From Prunus persica (taxonomy: Eukaryota > Streptophyta > Magnoliopsida > Rosales > Rosaceae), in NCBI RefSeq assembly GCF_000346465.2, contig NC_034015.1:11613044-11677043 (forward strand): 64,000 nucleotides of DNA, in the 5' to 3' direction. This document shows positions 23,433 through 34,475 of the stretch, piece by piece; position 1 is the first letter of the stretch, and each line of letters starts with the position of its first letter. A program made the position numbers and the translations under genes. Below the pieces are notes generated by a model. It was not told the origin of the DNA. It did not search any database and saw nothing but the letters and a program-made list of their open reading frames with translations.

Positions 23433-26211
23433 TTAAGCATGGCTGCTGGGGAGCCTGCTCAGAACAGAGTGCTCTGGCTTGTGGTCACATTCATAATCGA
23501 GATGAACGAACGCCCGTTCGACTTCTGGGAGCTCTTCGATCTTGATTTGCAATGACTCTCCAATTGCATGAGCTTCTTTTAAAGGCAAATCTTCTGGCAG
23601 TTCTATGTCAACCTGTTTTTGTAGAGGAAAATTCTGGTAAGGACTTGGGAGGACAGGAACTAAAAAGCATTTCTGAAATGAAATGTTACTATCTTGGTGC
23701 CCTTCAACAACTGATTTACAGCGGCTAGATTTCATGAGAAAAAGAAATGATTGGTGTTCAAATTAACACTAGAAATCAAGTTGAACTTAATACTTTAACA
23801 TTGCACCTCAACGAAATAAAGAACCCCGAACGTGTAGGCACGAACTGTATCGACACGTCTGATTAAACTGTGGTGCCTTAGGATGAGATATGTCAATTTC
23901 TGCAACACTTGAGGAGGAGCTGATTGTCCAACCAGAGAAACTGCATGAAGAAGCAACCACTAGTATATCAGTGTTCCCCGCTATAAAATTATTCCGAGTC
24001 TTTATCTATATGGCTTTCAATCAAAAGCACAGAACAACCTTTTGTGTGTGTGGGGAAGAGAGAGAGAGAGAGAGACCTGCATTTTCTAGCACAGTTCCGG
24101 ACCAATTGGAAATTGTGTAGAATGCTAGGATGATAGCCCCAACAGGGTCAATCCACCAACAGAATATATCACCAACAACAGCAGCAACCAAACCAACTAA
24201 GTTTGTTACCACATCAAAATAATGATCCTGGCAAGCATCAGTTTGAGTAATGCAGTAAGATCACAAAGCAGGAGGAGCAAATATGAAGTTTTATGTGTTG
24301 TAAATTGCATGTATAAACCTTTGCATATGCATGGACAATTGTGTTTCCAGAGCTTCTGCAATAACACCGAAGGAAAAATTTTACTCCAGTAGCTGTCAGC
24401 ATGATGGCATACAACCAGATCAAGTTTTCTGAAATCATCTTCTCAGAAGGTTTGTCCTTGATCAGTTGTTCTAGGGCCTGGACAAGCACTTGAAAGCCTG
24501 CACTGGAGTGAAAGGGCTATAGTGTATGCCTTCAATTTTTCATATAGTCTTAAAACAGAACATAAGTGAAGAAAGAAAACCCATTAGCACCTTTTCAAGG
24601 ATTCTAATGCAAGTCAAAAGATTCAGCTTCATCCAATTATGGTTGCCAGTGTTCCAGTTATATTTGAGGAGTTGAAATTTTACTTAAACTACTTTAGTCT
24701 CAGTTTGTATGGCATGAAAATTGAATCTGCAGAAGGCATATGCCCCTTGATGAAAAAACATTTGGGGGTTCTTTTTTGAACATACAAATGAATAATTTGT
24801 GTAGCCTAAACATATATATTTTCAACAGTACAATGGATCATTTTCACTCAACTTCCTAATATTATGATAAGGTAGAGGTTAGGCCACATTATATACCAAG
24901 AGTAGCCATGACAGCTGCGAATACGACGATGCCTACTGGTTGCACTCTCAATTTCCCAATAGGGTACTTGTAGATATTTATGTTTTTCATTGACAAGTGT
25001 GTGAACCAAAGTATACCACCAGCCATAAGATCTGGCAAAGAATCTAGTGTTGATGCTGCAATAGCTAAGGATCCACTCTGTAGTGTAGCATATACCTGCA
25101 TTGCATAGAAACAACACGGGCTTTTACTTAAAACAATCAATGACTAACATGAAATCTGGATGAATTTTATGAAACAGTTGGCTCATTCTTGTTCAAGAGA
25201 AGATCAGCTTTCTCAGATTTTCTGAGAATAAGTTCGGATAGTTGAGATACTGAAGTGCCTTGCCATTTAATTTGCAGAATACTAGCAAAGCTGCATAAGG
25301 AATAAAATATATAACCTTAAAAGCAAGCAGAAAGACGTTTGCCCAATTAGAAATGTTCATTGCTCTCTCATGCTGGGCTTGTTCTTTTCGATCTTCCTCT
25401 TCATCAATGACATGGGGTGATTCTAGAGAGTCAACTTCCTCAAAAGACCTTAGGGTGGCAAATTGCTTCTCATAGTATTCTCTTTCCCCTAATACAAAAA
25501 GAAACTCATTTTTAAGAGAGAGGAACATATGTTTTATATTGTAAGTATCATCTTAGAGAATTTTCATTAACCGAAAACGATCAAAGCTTCCAGATTTACT
25601 TTAAAAATCACTAAACTTAAACATATAATCATAATCAGAAAACAATTTATCTTCTTTTCCACAACCCCAATTGCTTGATCTATTTAATGATTCTTCCAGA
25701 CAGACTACAGAGGACATTCAAAACCATCATTTGTTCTGATATTTAGTAGTACTACATAATTAAAATATTTCAGACAACTACGAACATCGTTATTCGAAGT
25801 TAAATGGTCCATCCTTTTCTGTTTAAAATGGACTGCATGCAAGTGACCAATGCTGTTAATAATCAATCAAATAACTCCCATATTTCAGTAGCTCAAAAAT
25901 ATCCAAATCTTACTGACACCAAATAAGATTCTCTAATTTTAAGGGTATTATCTAAATCCAGGATAAAAACAAGAAACAAGAGATAGTTTTCATTTACCTT
26001 CTATCAAGCCAGTGGTTTTAGAAAGGTTAAGATGGAAAGGGGCCTCAGGATCGAAGCCAAACCGAACCTTGTCAGGCAATTTGGAGAAGAAATCACATTT
26101 CATAGCAGCGACAGAGTTACTGCTTCCAACTAAACCATGTTTGCTGGTCCTTTCATCTTCACATGACAAGATTAATGGGGTCTTGATCATATGGTTCAAG
26201 CCTCCTTCCAT
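23433..26211 (-). CDS. Metal tolerance protein (MTP9/10-type manganese cation diffusion facilitator)
   Basis: Proton-coupled divalent-cation transporter of the Mn-CDF group (MTP8-11). Members load manganese into the vacuole, Golgi or related compartments. Seven exons, in order of transcription: 25998-26211, 25316-25488, 24897-25095, 24319-24497, 24077-24227, 23807-23940 and 23433-23612, giving 409 residues. A hydrophilic N-terminus of about 110 residues precedes the membrane helices. The two metal-binding DxxxD motifs typical of Mn-CDFs are present: DSLPD at 147-151 (helix 2) and DHYFD at 256-260 (helix 5). The C-terminal cytosolic domain includes [10 protein letters not shown] and [11 protein letters not shown] and ends in a His-containing tail. 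A proline sits inside the first DxxxD motif, where I recall leucine. All junctions are GT-AG and phases close. Assignment to MTP9 or MTP10 is uncertain. Confidence 0.93.
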
Positions 26212-26944
26212 TGTACTCAAAATTAAAGAACTACCAATCTTTGATCCTACAGCAACAAACCCAACAATGCAAGTACAGGTAGAGACAGAAATCTCTTTGT
26301 AAATAAAATTGAAAATCTTGTTCGAACAAGTTGCTTAATTTAGAGTCTTAGCTAGATGGTGACTGCTCCTAAATTCCGATACCCTAACGGATCGGATATT
26401 GGAATTCGTGCTGATTATGCTGCTGATAGTCCATGTATATCCATTGCATGCAATACACTTGTTTATTATATCCGCCAACACCTCTCAAAAATTTCAACAA
26501 GTGTATTGATATATAAGATGGCGTGTTCTTCATCGTTCTTTTATGGCTTGGGAAAGAATGTTCGTAATTATTTTCCCTTTTATGGGCTGCAATTGTCATA
26601 TTAATACTGTGGTCCAACCAATCGACAAGTCTCATGTCATGCACGGATCGACTTGATTATGGGAAGACGCCACTCAATCAAGTAAATTCAGGGGCGAAAC
26701 ATAAAAATGTGGCCTTCAACCTTCTATGTACATTTATGTGATTTTTTTTGGAAAGTATATTGGAAAAATATTATACGAACTCAAATTCAAGATTAATTGT
26801 AACATACAAAAGAAAAACAACAATATCTGAAAAATTCTAGTAATAATAGGCATATATATATAGCACATCCATGCACCACAGGCACAAATTAGAATACCAA
26901 ACCCAACCTTATTTAACTAAAACCCAAAATAATACAAAACATGT
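26212..26944. other. Intergenic between MTP and phytocyanin genes
   Basis: Promoter side of the minus-strand MTP gene and the 3' region of the phytocyanin gene, which is also on the minus strand. AT-rich. No gene, RNA or clear mobile element was recognised. Confidence 0.5.
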
Positions 26945-27493
26945 CTAGAATTCGAAACCCAAAAGAAACAACACAACAGTGGCAAAAGCCAAGCCAATAG
27001 GTGGAGCACTGCTTAGGGTTGAGCTTGGTGACATCTCTATAGGATTAGAGGTTGAAGGTGATGAGGATCCATAAGGTGACGACGGGCTTGGACTTGGGAT
27101 CAAATTTTCTGGAACAGGCAGAGAGACCTTGATGTCAACCTTTTGTCCGGCTTGGCAATGGCCAGGAGCACCACAAAGAAAGTAATAATGGCCGGGCCTT
27201 TTAAGGGTAATTGTGTCTGAACCAGATGTATAAGATGAGATGGCAGATGTAGCATTGCAAGATTCAAAGTCTTGATCAGAAACTTGCATCACGTTGTGGA
27301 ATTGATTGTTGTAAGTAAAAATGAGAGTGTCGCCGACGTGAAAATCTTTCGTTGAAGCCCACTTGTTGTAATCAACAAGGCCTCTCGAAGTCCACCCATC
27401 AGAATCTCCAACTCTATAAACAGAACTAGAATAAGCACCACTGAACGCCATCATCACAAAGAAAACAAGAGTAGCGATGTTTCTCAAAGCCAT
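26945..27493 (-). CDS. Phytocyanin, stellacyanin/mavicyanin type (GPI-anchored blue copper protein)
   Basis: Extracellular type-1 copper protein, thought to act in redox or cell-wall processes. It is an uninterrupted frame of 182 residues. Residues 1-23 form a signal peptide. The plastocyanin-like domain covers about 24-125. The copper ligands are His66, Cys107, His112 and Gln117, with spacing 41-5-5 as in mavicyanin; an axial Gln instead of Met places it with stellacyanins. Cys79 and Cys113 would form the usual disulfide. A Pro/Ser-rich linker (about 126-160) leads to a hydrophobic tail ending LLGFEF, as expected for GPI anchoring. The start at 27493 is the Met that begins the signal peptide. 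A TATA box lies about 95 bases upstream. A broken copy of this locus lies 4.8 kb to the right. Confidence 0.93.
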   Translation of the reverse strand: MALRNIATLVFFVMMAFSGAYSSSVYRVGDSDGWTSRGLVDYNKWASTKDFHVGDTLIFTYNNQFHNVMQVSDQDFESCNATSAISSYTSGSDTITLKRPGHYYFLCGAPGHCQAGQKVDIKVSLPVPENLIPSPSPSSPYGSSSPSTSNPIEMSPSSTLSSAPPIGLAFATVVLFLLGFEF

Positions 27494-28097
27494 GATCAGA
27501 ACAAGCAGAGCAGACAAAAGAGTAACAAATTTAGAATGAAAAGAAAACTCAAATTTTGTGTGTGAAAGGTACTACGCACGGCCTTGCATTTATATAGGGT
27601 TAGGTTGTGTTGTATCCGAGTCCCATTCTGAAAAGGTTGTCAAATACAACCTCCTTTTTTTGGGCATGAGTTTCCAAATACTACTAGTAGTAGGAAATAT
27701 ACATCTTTTCATAAATGGATTAATATAAGTAGGCGCAAGGCCCAATTTATAAATTTTTTTTTTGGAATAACTTACTCTACCAACACTTGTTTTTTTTTTT
27801 TTTTTTCTTCAATTGAATACTCATTAAAATAGAATTGTACAATCCAATGTCAAAGTGGTATTTTTAGAATGTAGAAAGATAGTTGAAATTCACTCTAACC
27901 GAGATGTTAAAGTTCAAGTTGAATAATATTTCTCCTTTATGCTATCATTTTTGATGGTTTGACCTTATAATGTTATTGACCCTCCAAATAATCTAGCTGT
28001 TCAGATCTCTCCACTTCAACATTATTAGTTTTTTTTTCTTCCTTTTCTACCTTAAAAGACACCGTTAGTTTAATTTTTCTGCACACCCAAGTTTACT
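27494..28097. other. Phytocyanin promoter region
   Basis: Upstream DNA of the minus-strand phytocyanin gene. The part from about 27520 to 27845 is repeated at 32014-32306 and 34476-34545 as the promoter of a broken copy. Long T runs occur at about 27757 and 27789. No other gene was seen. Confidence 0.6.
27586..27599 (-). promoter_or_regulatory. TATA box of the phytocyanin gene
   Basis: The minus strand reads CCCTATATAAATGC about 95 bases before the ATG, at a position and in a context typical of a plant core promoter. In the duplicated promoter at about 32090 the same place reads with the TATA core altered. Confidence 0.65.
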
Positions 28098-28116
28098 AAA
28101 ATCGCTAGAAGCAAAT

Positions 28117-28647
28117 TCATATTCATTCATCTCCAATTGGTCCAAGATATCTCAACTTTAAATCAGAATCGGTTCAAAACTAAATGATGAACGTACAAAC
28201 TTGAACATATTTTAAAACTCTAGCCACTAAGAGAGAGAGAGAGAGATTTAGACCAAAGGGGTTTTCCCCTCGGATTCCGTCGGATCTTCGGTGTTCTTTG
28301 GCTTTTGGTAGACTTATGTCAATCTACTCTTTTCATTGGCAGATTTATTGTCTCATATTTGGGCTGTTTTTTGTTGTGCCTCATCTTGCGAGGTTGCTCT
28401 TTGAGGTGTTATGACCATAGTCATGGTAGATCTAATGCTCATTGGTGCATTTGAAGCCATGGAGTAACTAGTCATGTTTCTATGTCTCTAAATCGTTTCA
28501 GCTTTTCGACTATCTTAGGTCACTGGAGAAGTTTTTTCTATGTCAGCCATATTATTATTAAGATGCATGCATAGCTTCCTTTACAGTATGTGTCCTTTGT
28601 ACCATTATTCATATTGATCTAATAAAATTCTCTCGCTTTTCTATCAT
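28117..28647 (+). mobile_element. 5'-truncated LINE with 19-bp target-site duplication
   Basis: The segment is bracketed by near-identical 19-mers, AAAATCGCTAGAAGCAAAT at 28098-28116 and AAAATCGATAGAAGCAAAT at 28648-28666, with one mismatch. Its 3' end reads TTGTACCATTATTC, then AATAAAATTCTC and a T-rich end, the style of plant LINE tails. At 531 bp it is a 5'-truncated insertion without an intact reading frame. LINE identity is inferred from the long target duplication and the tail. Confidence 0.7.
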
Positions 28648-28824
28648 AAAATCGATAGAAGCAAATGTAAACCGTTTGGTGAGAGTGGTGAGTGGTGAGT
28701 GAAATTGCTTCTACTTTTCAAAAGAAAAAGAGATATATGGTCCTCCGAACTGTGGAATCAAGAGTGAAATTAAACTATGTTTTGTTCTGCATGTAAAGAG
28801 AAAGTGGTAATATACTTCAAAACT

Positions 28825-28900
28825 ATATAAAAAGGGTAATGCTAGGGTATAGAGAGATCCAGATAGGCTCATGTTTTATATAGTATTACCCTTTTTATAT
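28825..28900. repeat. 76-bp foldback element
   Basis: Terminal arms of 20 bp, at 28825-28844 and 28881-28900, are reverse complements with one mismatch. The internal segment GGTATAGAGAGATCCAGATA recurs, slightly changed, at about 28960-28985, so the neighbourhood contains a partial second copy. Confidence 0.65.
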
Positions 28901-29393
28901 TGGCACCAATTATAGTTGGTGCCGTTCCATGTTTTGAGCCGCAATCTTGTTGGCTGCATGGGTATAGAAAGAGATCCAGATATAGGCTCACAGTCGTCCA
29001 TGGAATTCGACTCTACTCTGGTCAATACCACTATCCATTAATCTTGTTCTTCTTCTATACAGAATAATCTCGATGGTTATTGAAGATGTATTTTGAGAAG
29101 AGAACCGAACCAGATGAGGTTGCTAACTCTTTAATTGAGTGTGACCAGATGAGGTTGTTGAATCATTTTTCCATTGGAAGAACCAAAGACAAGTTTCTTA
29201 AAATCCAAAATGAGGGTGCAATAATCAAATCCCACATCGGCTGAAATTAAAATAGGAAACTAAAGTAACGCGTAGTAAACAGTAAACTTCTTGATTGGAT
29301 CCAATAACCTTGATAAGATGAGACCATCATAGAAACATTAAACTTAGAAAATTACACAAATACTAAAACTGAAAACCTTATTGCAAATTGATC

Positions 29394-30188
29394 CTAATCA
29401 AACATCACACTGCTCATCTCGCATGCCGTTGACTGATGAGCCTTCGTTATTATTTTCAAATTCCCAGTGTCATTAATATGATTATTATCAGAGGAAACGC
29501 GAACTTGGATCCGGTCGCAAAAGTAGATCGCAAACATGGGCACGGGAGTTTTCTGGTCGCTCATCAACTGAGCCCTATACCTAGACCAAACCGAAAGCTT
29601 AAGCCCGAACCTGAGCGACAAAGTTGTGGTGTTGCCATCCGAGATTTCTTTGACCACGTCATTGGCCACGTACGCGCTGAGCATGGGGAGCTTGAAACTG
29701 ATACCTATTTGGTTCCTCGCGGATAAAGCCAAGGGGACCAAGGACGTCGCTGCGAGCACCACGAGTTCCTTCTCCTTCTCCTTGTGCTGCTGCGGCCGCT
29801 CCGTAATATGGTAGCCGCCGGGTCTGTAGAAAAGCAAGGCCTGGAGGCTGTCGCAGTCGATGTCCCACTTGTGGTTGGGATTTTTGGCAAGTAGCGTCAG
29901 ATCCCAAGTTGCGGTTAATTCTGAGGAGGAGGCAGTCGCATTAATGTGTGGGTACTGTAGGGCAGCTGAGTGGACTCGGAACTCGGTGTTAAACGCATCC
30001 GGGGGACTCAAGATGATCAAGATTCCGAGTGGTATTATAAACGGCAGGGACAAGAATATGTCTACCTTCAATCCGCCCCAGGGATCAAAATCTTGGCGTC
30101 TCCTTGGATTATTCGTTCGACTTGGGCGTCTCTGGTGAGCTGGTTGTCTTCTTCGGCTCCCCTGGTAGTAGTTGCTACGTATACACAT
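29394..30188 (-). CDS. NDR1/HIN1-like protein (LEA-2 domain membrane protein)
   Basis: Single-exon frame of 264 residues. The first about 40 residues are strongly basic (RRRQPAHQRRPSR). A hydrophobic helix follows at about 44-60. An extracytosolic LEA-2 domain follows, with the family NPN motif (LLAKNPNHK, residues 99-107). The protein would be a type II, single-pass plasma-membrane protein of the NHL family, whose members act in pathogen responses and membrane-wall contact. The start used here is the first in-frame ATG, at 30188; the open frame runs further upstream but only from non-ATG codons. The C-terminal domain carries Cys in YFCD and ACEM. Expression and exact subgroup are unknown. 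GC content is higher than in neighbouring DNA, but the protein is clearly plant-like. Confidence 0.85.
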   Translation of the reverse strand: MCIRSNYYQGSRRRQPAHQRRPSRTNNPRRRQDFDPWGGLKVDIFLSLPFIIPLGILIILSPPDAFNTEFRVHSAALQYPHINATASSSELTATWDLTLLAKNPNHKWDIDCDSLQALLFYRPGGYHITERPQQHKEKEKELVVLAATSLVPLALSARNQIGISFKLPMLSAYVANDVVKEISDGNTTTLSLRFGLKLSVWSRYRAQLMSDQKTPVPMFAIYFCDRIQVRVSSDNNHINDTGNLKIITKAHQSTACEMSSVMFD

Positions 30189-30486
30189 TGCTTGATTAAT
30201 ATTGCTTGATGAATTGTTAATGATTTGAGAGAGATCCACATTCAAAATTCAAAGGGCTAATTAATTGTTAATGATTTGGTTGACTCAAAAGATGAGAGAG
30301 ACTAAGACGGCAAAACCTCCTGCACCTGAAATGATCAACCCTTATAATACTAACCAAATTGTTTACTCAAAATTCAACTTCTCACACGCGCACGAAAGTC
30401 AACGTACGTGCTTTTATTTGTTTTTATTTTCTTTATTCATGGAGATTTTCTAAAATATTATTTACATTTGACTAAACTCTATTTTA

Positions 30487-30720
30487 CGTATGAGTACTCT
30501 TACCACATTTATATACTACATTCTCATATCATTTTATGTGGCAACTGAGGCGGACAACCACATTAATTAAAATTATTTAATATATTTTTTTCTTTATGAT
30601 TTATTAACACTTAAAAAAAAACTGTTAATTAATCTTTCCTTATTAAAATACACTTCATTGATTTAATTGATGTGACATATAATATAGACATGCTACGTAT
30701 TTACTTTTAAGTAAGTGCTG
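30487..30720. mobile_element. hAT-like MITE, decayed copy
   Basis: Closely similar throughout to the element at 35865-36114: shared blocks include CTCTTACCACATTTATATAC at the left, the ACAACCACATTAATTAAAAT block and ATTTAATTGATGTGACATAT. The right terminus is degraded, so it is a non-mobile relic. Limits are approximate. Confidence 0.7.
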
Positions 30721-31259
30721 TGTTTTGAAAACTTTCCTTGAATGACGACAATTCTGTGAATTTTTGAAAAACTAAACCTGATCTTCAAGCCAAATTAATA
30801 CGTTTTTTTTCTGTTTCATCTGAGTTGATTGCATCAGTTTGGAAAACATGAACCAGCCATGGTTGGTATAGCCCTTCTTCCATCCAAACTAGCAGCAAAT
30901 CAGAACAAGTTAAAGCAAACTTGGCTCCCCAAATTAATACTTATGATGATTTGTCTTGATCCTACTCAGTTTGTTTTTTTCTTCTCCAATGTGCTCGTGT
31001 TATTTTTACTTTGTGTATGTAACTTTGTATTGGTTTTGGTTTTTTGTGTTTCAATAATTTAAAAAAATAATAATATTTACCATTTGTGTACTTTGTAAGG
31101 TTGGTTGTACTGCCTAAATCAAAAGAAAGTTGTGGCAAGAAATTTTTTACCGATTACTGAATAGTTATTAAGATCATATGATAAGAATTGGAAATGAAAA
31201 CGTAACTTCCGTTTGTTTCCAAATTTCAATACATGCTTTCAATATGAATGGTGAATAAA

Positions 31260-31390
31260 TTTTTGAGTACAAGAGATTGGGGAAGTGGGGTTTACACAAA
31301 TATTCATTGGGTGTTTGGGAGTTTCGAACTTCTGCCCATATGGGTAGAGGTGGAAAGAACTTAACCAATTAAGCTATATCGAATTGACAC
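31260..31390 (-). mobile_element. tRNA-derived SINE-like piece
   Basis: On the minus strand the sequence reads TATAGCTTAATTGGTTAAG, a good Pol III box A, followed about 35 bases later by AAGTTCGAAACTCCC, box-B-like. The gap and order match a tRNA head. The cloverleaf is not complete enough to be a functional tRNA gene. A similar box-A motif recurs near 60310-60345. Confidence 0.5.
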
Positions 31391-32306
31391 ATAAAGAATG
31401 AATAAATTGTTGAATGATCAAGTAATTACTTTTATGTGATTCTTATCTCGAACATGTAAAAAAGTGATTTTACTCATTTTCTTCATGACGTGGACAACTT
31501 GTAATAGTTTGATTTATGTGTTTCCCATTGTGCCAATATTGGTCTAGCTAGGCTGCAATTTTCATTCATGGAATTAACATGTTTAATTGGAATGTCATAT
31601 GTACATATCTATGCCCCTTGTAAATTATAATTCTAATTACTCTGAATATATTCACCAATAAACTATAAATTTTATTTGGTCTACAAAAAGAATTCATTTA
31701 AACTAACTGAAAAAAAAAGGTCATGCATAACAAAAATTATACCACATCAGTGGACAAAAGCACCAACAAAGCTAATTGACCCCAAAAAGAAAATTATAAG
31801 ACCCAAAATAAAAGCAATAAAAGCAAATCCAAACTTCGAAGAATTAAGAATTGGAGCACTGCTTAGAGTTGAACTTGGTGACATCTCTTCAGGATTCGTT
31901 CACCATAACTTCTTCGTTATAACTCCGATTTAAGTCCACTACGTGTTTACGAACTCGTGAGAGCGAGCTCTACGTAATGGTGCCATTAACATCCCCAAAA
32001 TCCTTCTGAATTAAAAAGAGGAACAAATTTAGAATGAAAAGAAAACTCAAATTTTGTGTGTGAAAGGCACTACGCACGACCTTGCATTTTATATCCGACT
32101 CCCATTCTGATACTTCCTTTTTTTGGGTGTGTTGTATCCGAGTCCCATTCTGAAAAGGTTTCCAAATACAACTTCGCTTTTTTGGGCATGAGTTTCCAAA
32201 TACAACTAGTAGTAGGAAATATACATCTTTTCATAAATGGATTAATATAAGAAGGCGCAAGACCCAATTTATAATTTTTTTTTTGTGTGGAATTATTTAG
32301 TCTAAC

Positions 32307-34475
32307 TTTAAGGACCCGCCCTGAATTTTTTCAAAACCCGAGACGAACCCTTTGGAATTCCTGACATCACCCCGATGCCAGGCCCACTTACTAAAAACCG
32401 AGACTTCCTGCCGAAATTTCGGCAGAGTCTCCCCTATAAATTGGACATTTCCCAAAATTTTAACCTGCATAAAAACGCATTTAATATCCACAACTGGCAG
32501 CATGCACAATATAATTTCATGCAATCCACACAAATGGCCTTCGGCCTTCCAATAATTCTCCAACAACTACCAAACAATTCAAATACAAAATATGACTAAT
32601 ATTTAGTCTGCGGCTGCACCTAATAACCTCAAGCTGCCTACGTACCCTCCTTGAGGGATCAAGCCACACGTAGTTCTTCCATAAAACCCAATTCCACACT
32701 TGGGCGATACCTTATTTTATTTCTTTGTATTTCATATAATCTCCCCATACGCCGGTACAACCGACGCCACGTATGGGGCCTGTCAACACGCCGGATAACC
32801 TATGCCACGTGCGACCATGCCATACTATCATAATATCTCCCCATACGCCGGTACAACCAACGCCACGTATGGGGTCTGTCGACACGCCGGATAACCTACG
32901 CCACGTGCGACCTCAACATAATATTACATAGCTCCCCATACGCCGGTACAACCAACGCCACGTATGGGGCCTGTCCCAACGCCGGATAACCTACGCCACG
33001 CGGGACCTAACTTTCACTTGGTGGTACTTGTAGTGGATCCAACCTCCAAGGAGGTACCTAAAGTAGTGCGTATAGCACTCCAAACTGACACTTTAGACTC
33101 TGTTGTACCCTTGTACAACCATATATAATTATAGTTATATAAATTAATTCTAATATTGTGTAACCCTCCACAATCATCTAGCACCCGATAATCCCCCCTA
33201 GAAAGGTGAGATTACTCCGGGAGACTCACGGTCAACCAAGGGTCAAACTACTCTAACCCTGGTCAACCGGACCTGCGGAACCCACGACCTCCAATTTCCG
33301 ATCCGAAAGTCCCTATGGGTTCTACCAGGTATAGGACACTTGTCCTGCAAGTTTGGTTCAGATCGGACGGTCGGATTTCTCACGATCTCACGATCCGACG
33401 GTTAATATATAATATAAACTTAAAAATTATTATTTGGAACATCCGGGGCTCCGATTCACGATCCGTGAATTCCTACACGATCCTAGAAATACCTAGATTA
33501 ACATATATTAAATTTGGGACCATCCGACGGTCCCAACCTATCGAACCCGGATAACGCATAATATGCGATTATCCGTTGGATAGTCAAACGACGTCCGAAT
33601 TGAGATCCGCGAAATCCTAAGCACTCATGACGGCACGAGGATCTCAAAACTGCCCAGAGTCACTCCACCACCCTCGCCCACGCGCTGCCACACGCGCGGG
33701 CAGATCGGGTGTCCAAAGCGATTATGGTTCGTCGAAAAATCTCGGAACCAAGACTCCAAACTCCTATCCTAGGTAAAACACCTCATTTGGAGTCACTTTT
33801 GTTCTTGGACCTACCCCAAAACGTGACCGGAAATGCCCGATCACGGCGGCCGAAGTTTCAGCCGATTTTCAATTCGAAAATTGAGTTGCCTACGCTAAGA
33901 ATCGATCTAATCCTACCCAACCATCAGCTAGAGCAGCTCGAGAGCTTCAAAATCCATACCTGGGTCGACGGATTTGGTGGCCGGAGGAGGGAGATCGACG
34001 GCGTTGAAGTTCCGGCGACATCCGGGCGAAAATCGCCATTTTCCGGCGGCTGGAGCTGCGGCCGATGGCGGGGATGGGCTGGGTCGTGACGCCGAGGTCA
34101 AGCCGGTTCTTTTGACACCGGCCCCGTCCGCAGCCGCGGCCGGTGGCCGGAGTTACGAAGAGAGAGAGAGGAGAGGCCGACGGGAGAGAGAGAGGAGTCG
34201 CGGGAGAGAGAGAGAGAAAACCAGATTTTTATAAAAAAATCCTATTTCAAAATATTTACGATTGTGCCACTGGCTTCTTTTGACCATATCTCTCTCGTTA
34301 CAACTCCGATTCGAGCCCACTACGTGTCTATGAACTCGTCTCAGTACGACCTATCCAAAAATACAAGTCGCGGTCCCAAACTCTCTCCGGTTAAAAATAT
34401 GACTAAAATACCCTTAAATAATTAAATAATTAAATAAGGGTAAAATTTGGGAAAGTTTGGGGTCGGGGTGTTACA
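32307..34475 (-). mobile_element. Solo LTR of a large Ty3/gypsy-type retrotransposon
   Basis: A 2169-bp insertion flanked by a perfect 5-bp target duplication, CTAAC, at 32302-32306 and 34476-34480. On the minus strand it begins TGTAACACCCCGACCCC, a common start of plant gypsy LTRs, and ends GGGCGGGTCCTTAAA, where an original TTACA end seems mutated. It contains no gag, pol or primer-binding site, so a solo LTR left by LTR-LTR recombination is the best reading. The intact phytocyanin promoter supplies the uninterrupted site. It also holds three 95-bp tandem repeats. Confidence 0.85.
32741..33010. repeat. Three tandem repeats of about 95 bp inside the solo LTR
   Basis: Units begin at 32741, 32837 and 32932 with CTCCCCATACGCCGGTACAA. 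Each contains the pair ACGCCACGTATGGGG and GCCGGATAACCTA. Period 95-96 bp. Each unit carries CACGT cores, which resemble G-boxes. Confidence 0.85.

Larger units (their letters stand above)
30189..31849. other. Intergenic: NHL promoter, MITE and SINE-like remnants
   Basis: No supported gene. It holds the upstream region of the minus-strand NHL gene, a decayed MITE (about 30487-30720), a SINE-like piece (about 31260-31390) and AT-rich filler. The short open frames here match nothing I recognise. Confidence 0.5.

Noticed and set aside
29227..29242. TCCCACATCGG motif resembling the upstream element of plant snRNA genes
   Set aside because: No TATA box at the required spacing and no U-snRNA sequence downstream; the motif alone is common in plant DNA.
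29436..30209. Plus-strand open frames over the NHL gene
   Set aside because: They are shadows of the minus-strand LEA-2 gene, which has the membrane helix and NPN motif.
31260..31390. Possible functional tRNA gene on the minus strand
   Set aside because: Box A and box B are present, but the acceptor and anticodon stems do not pair; it fits a SINE relic better.
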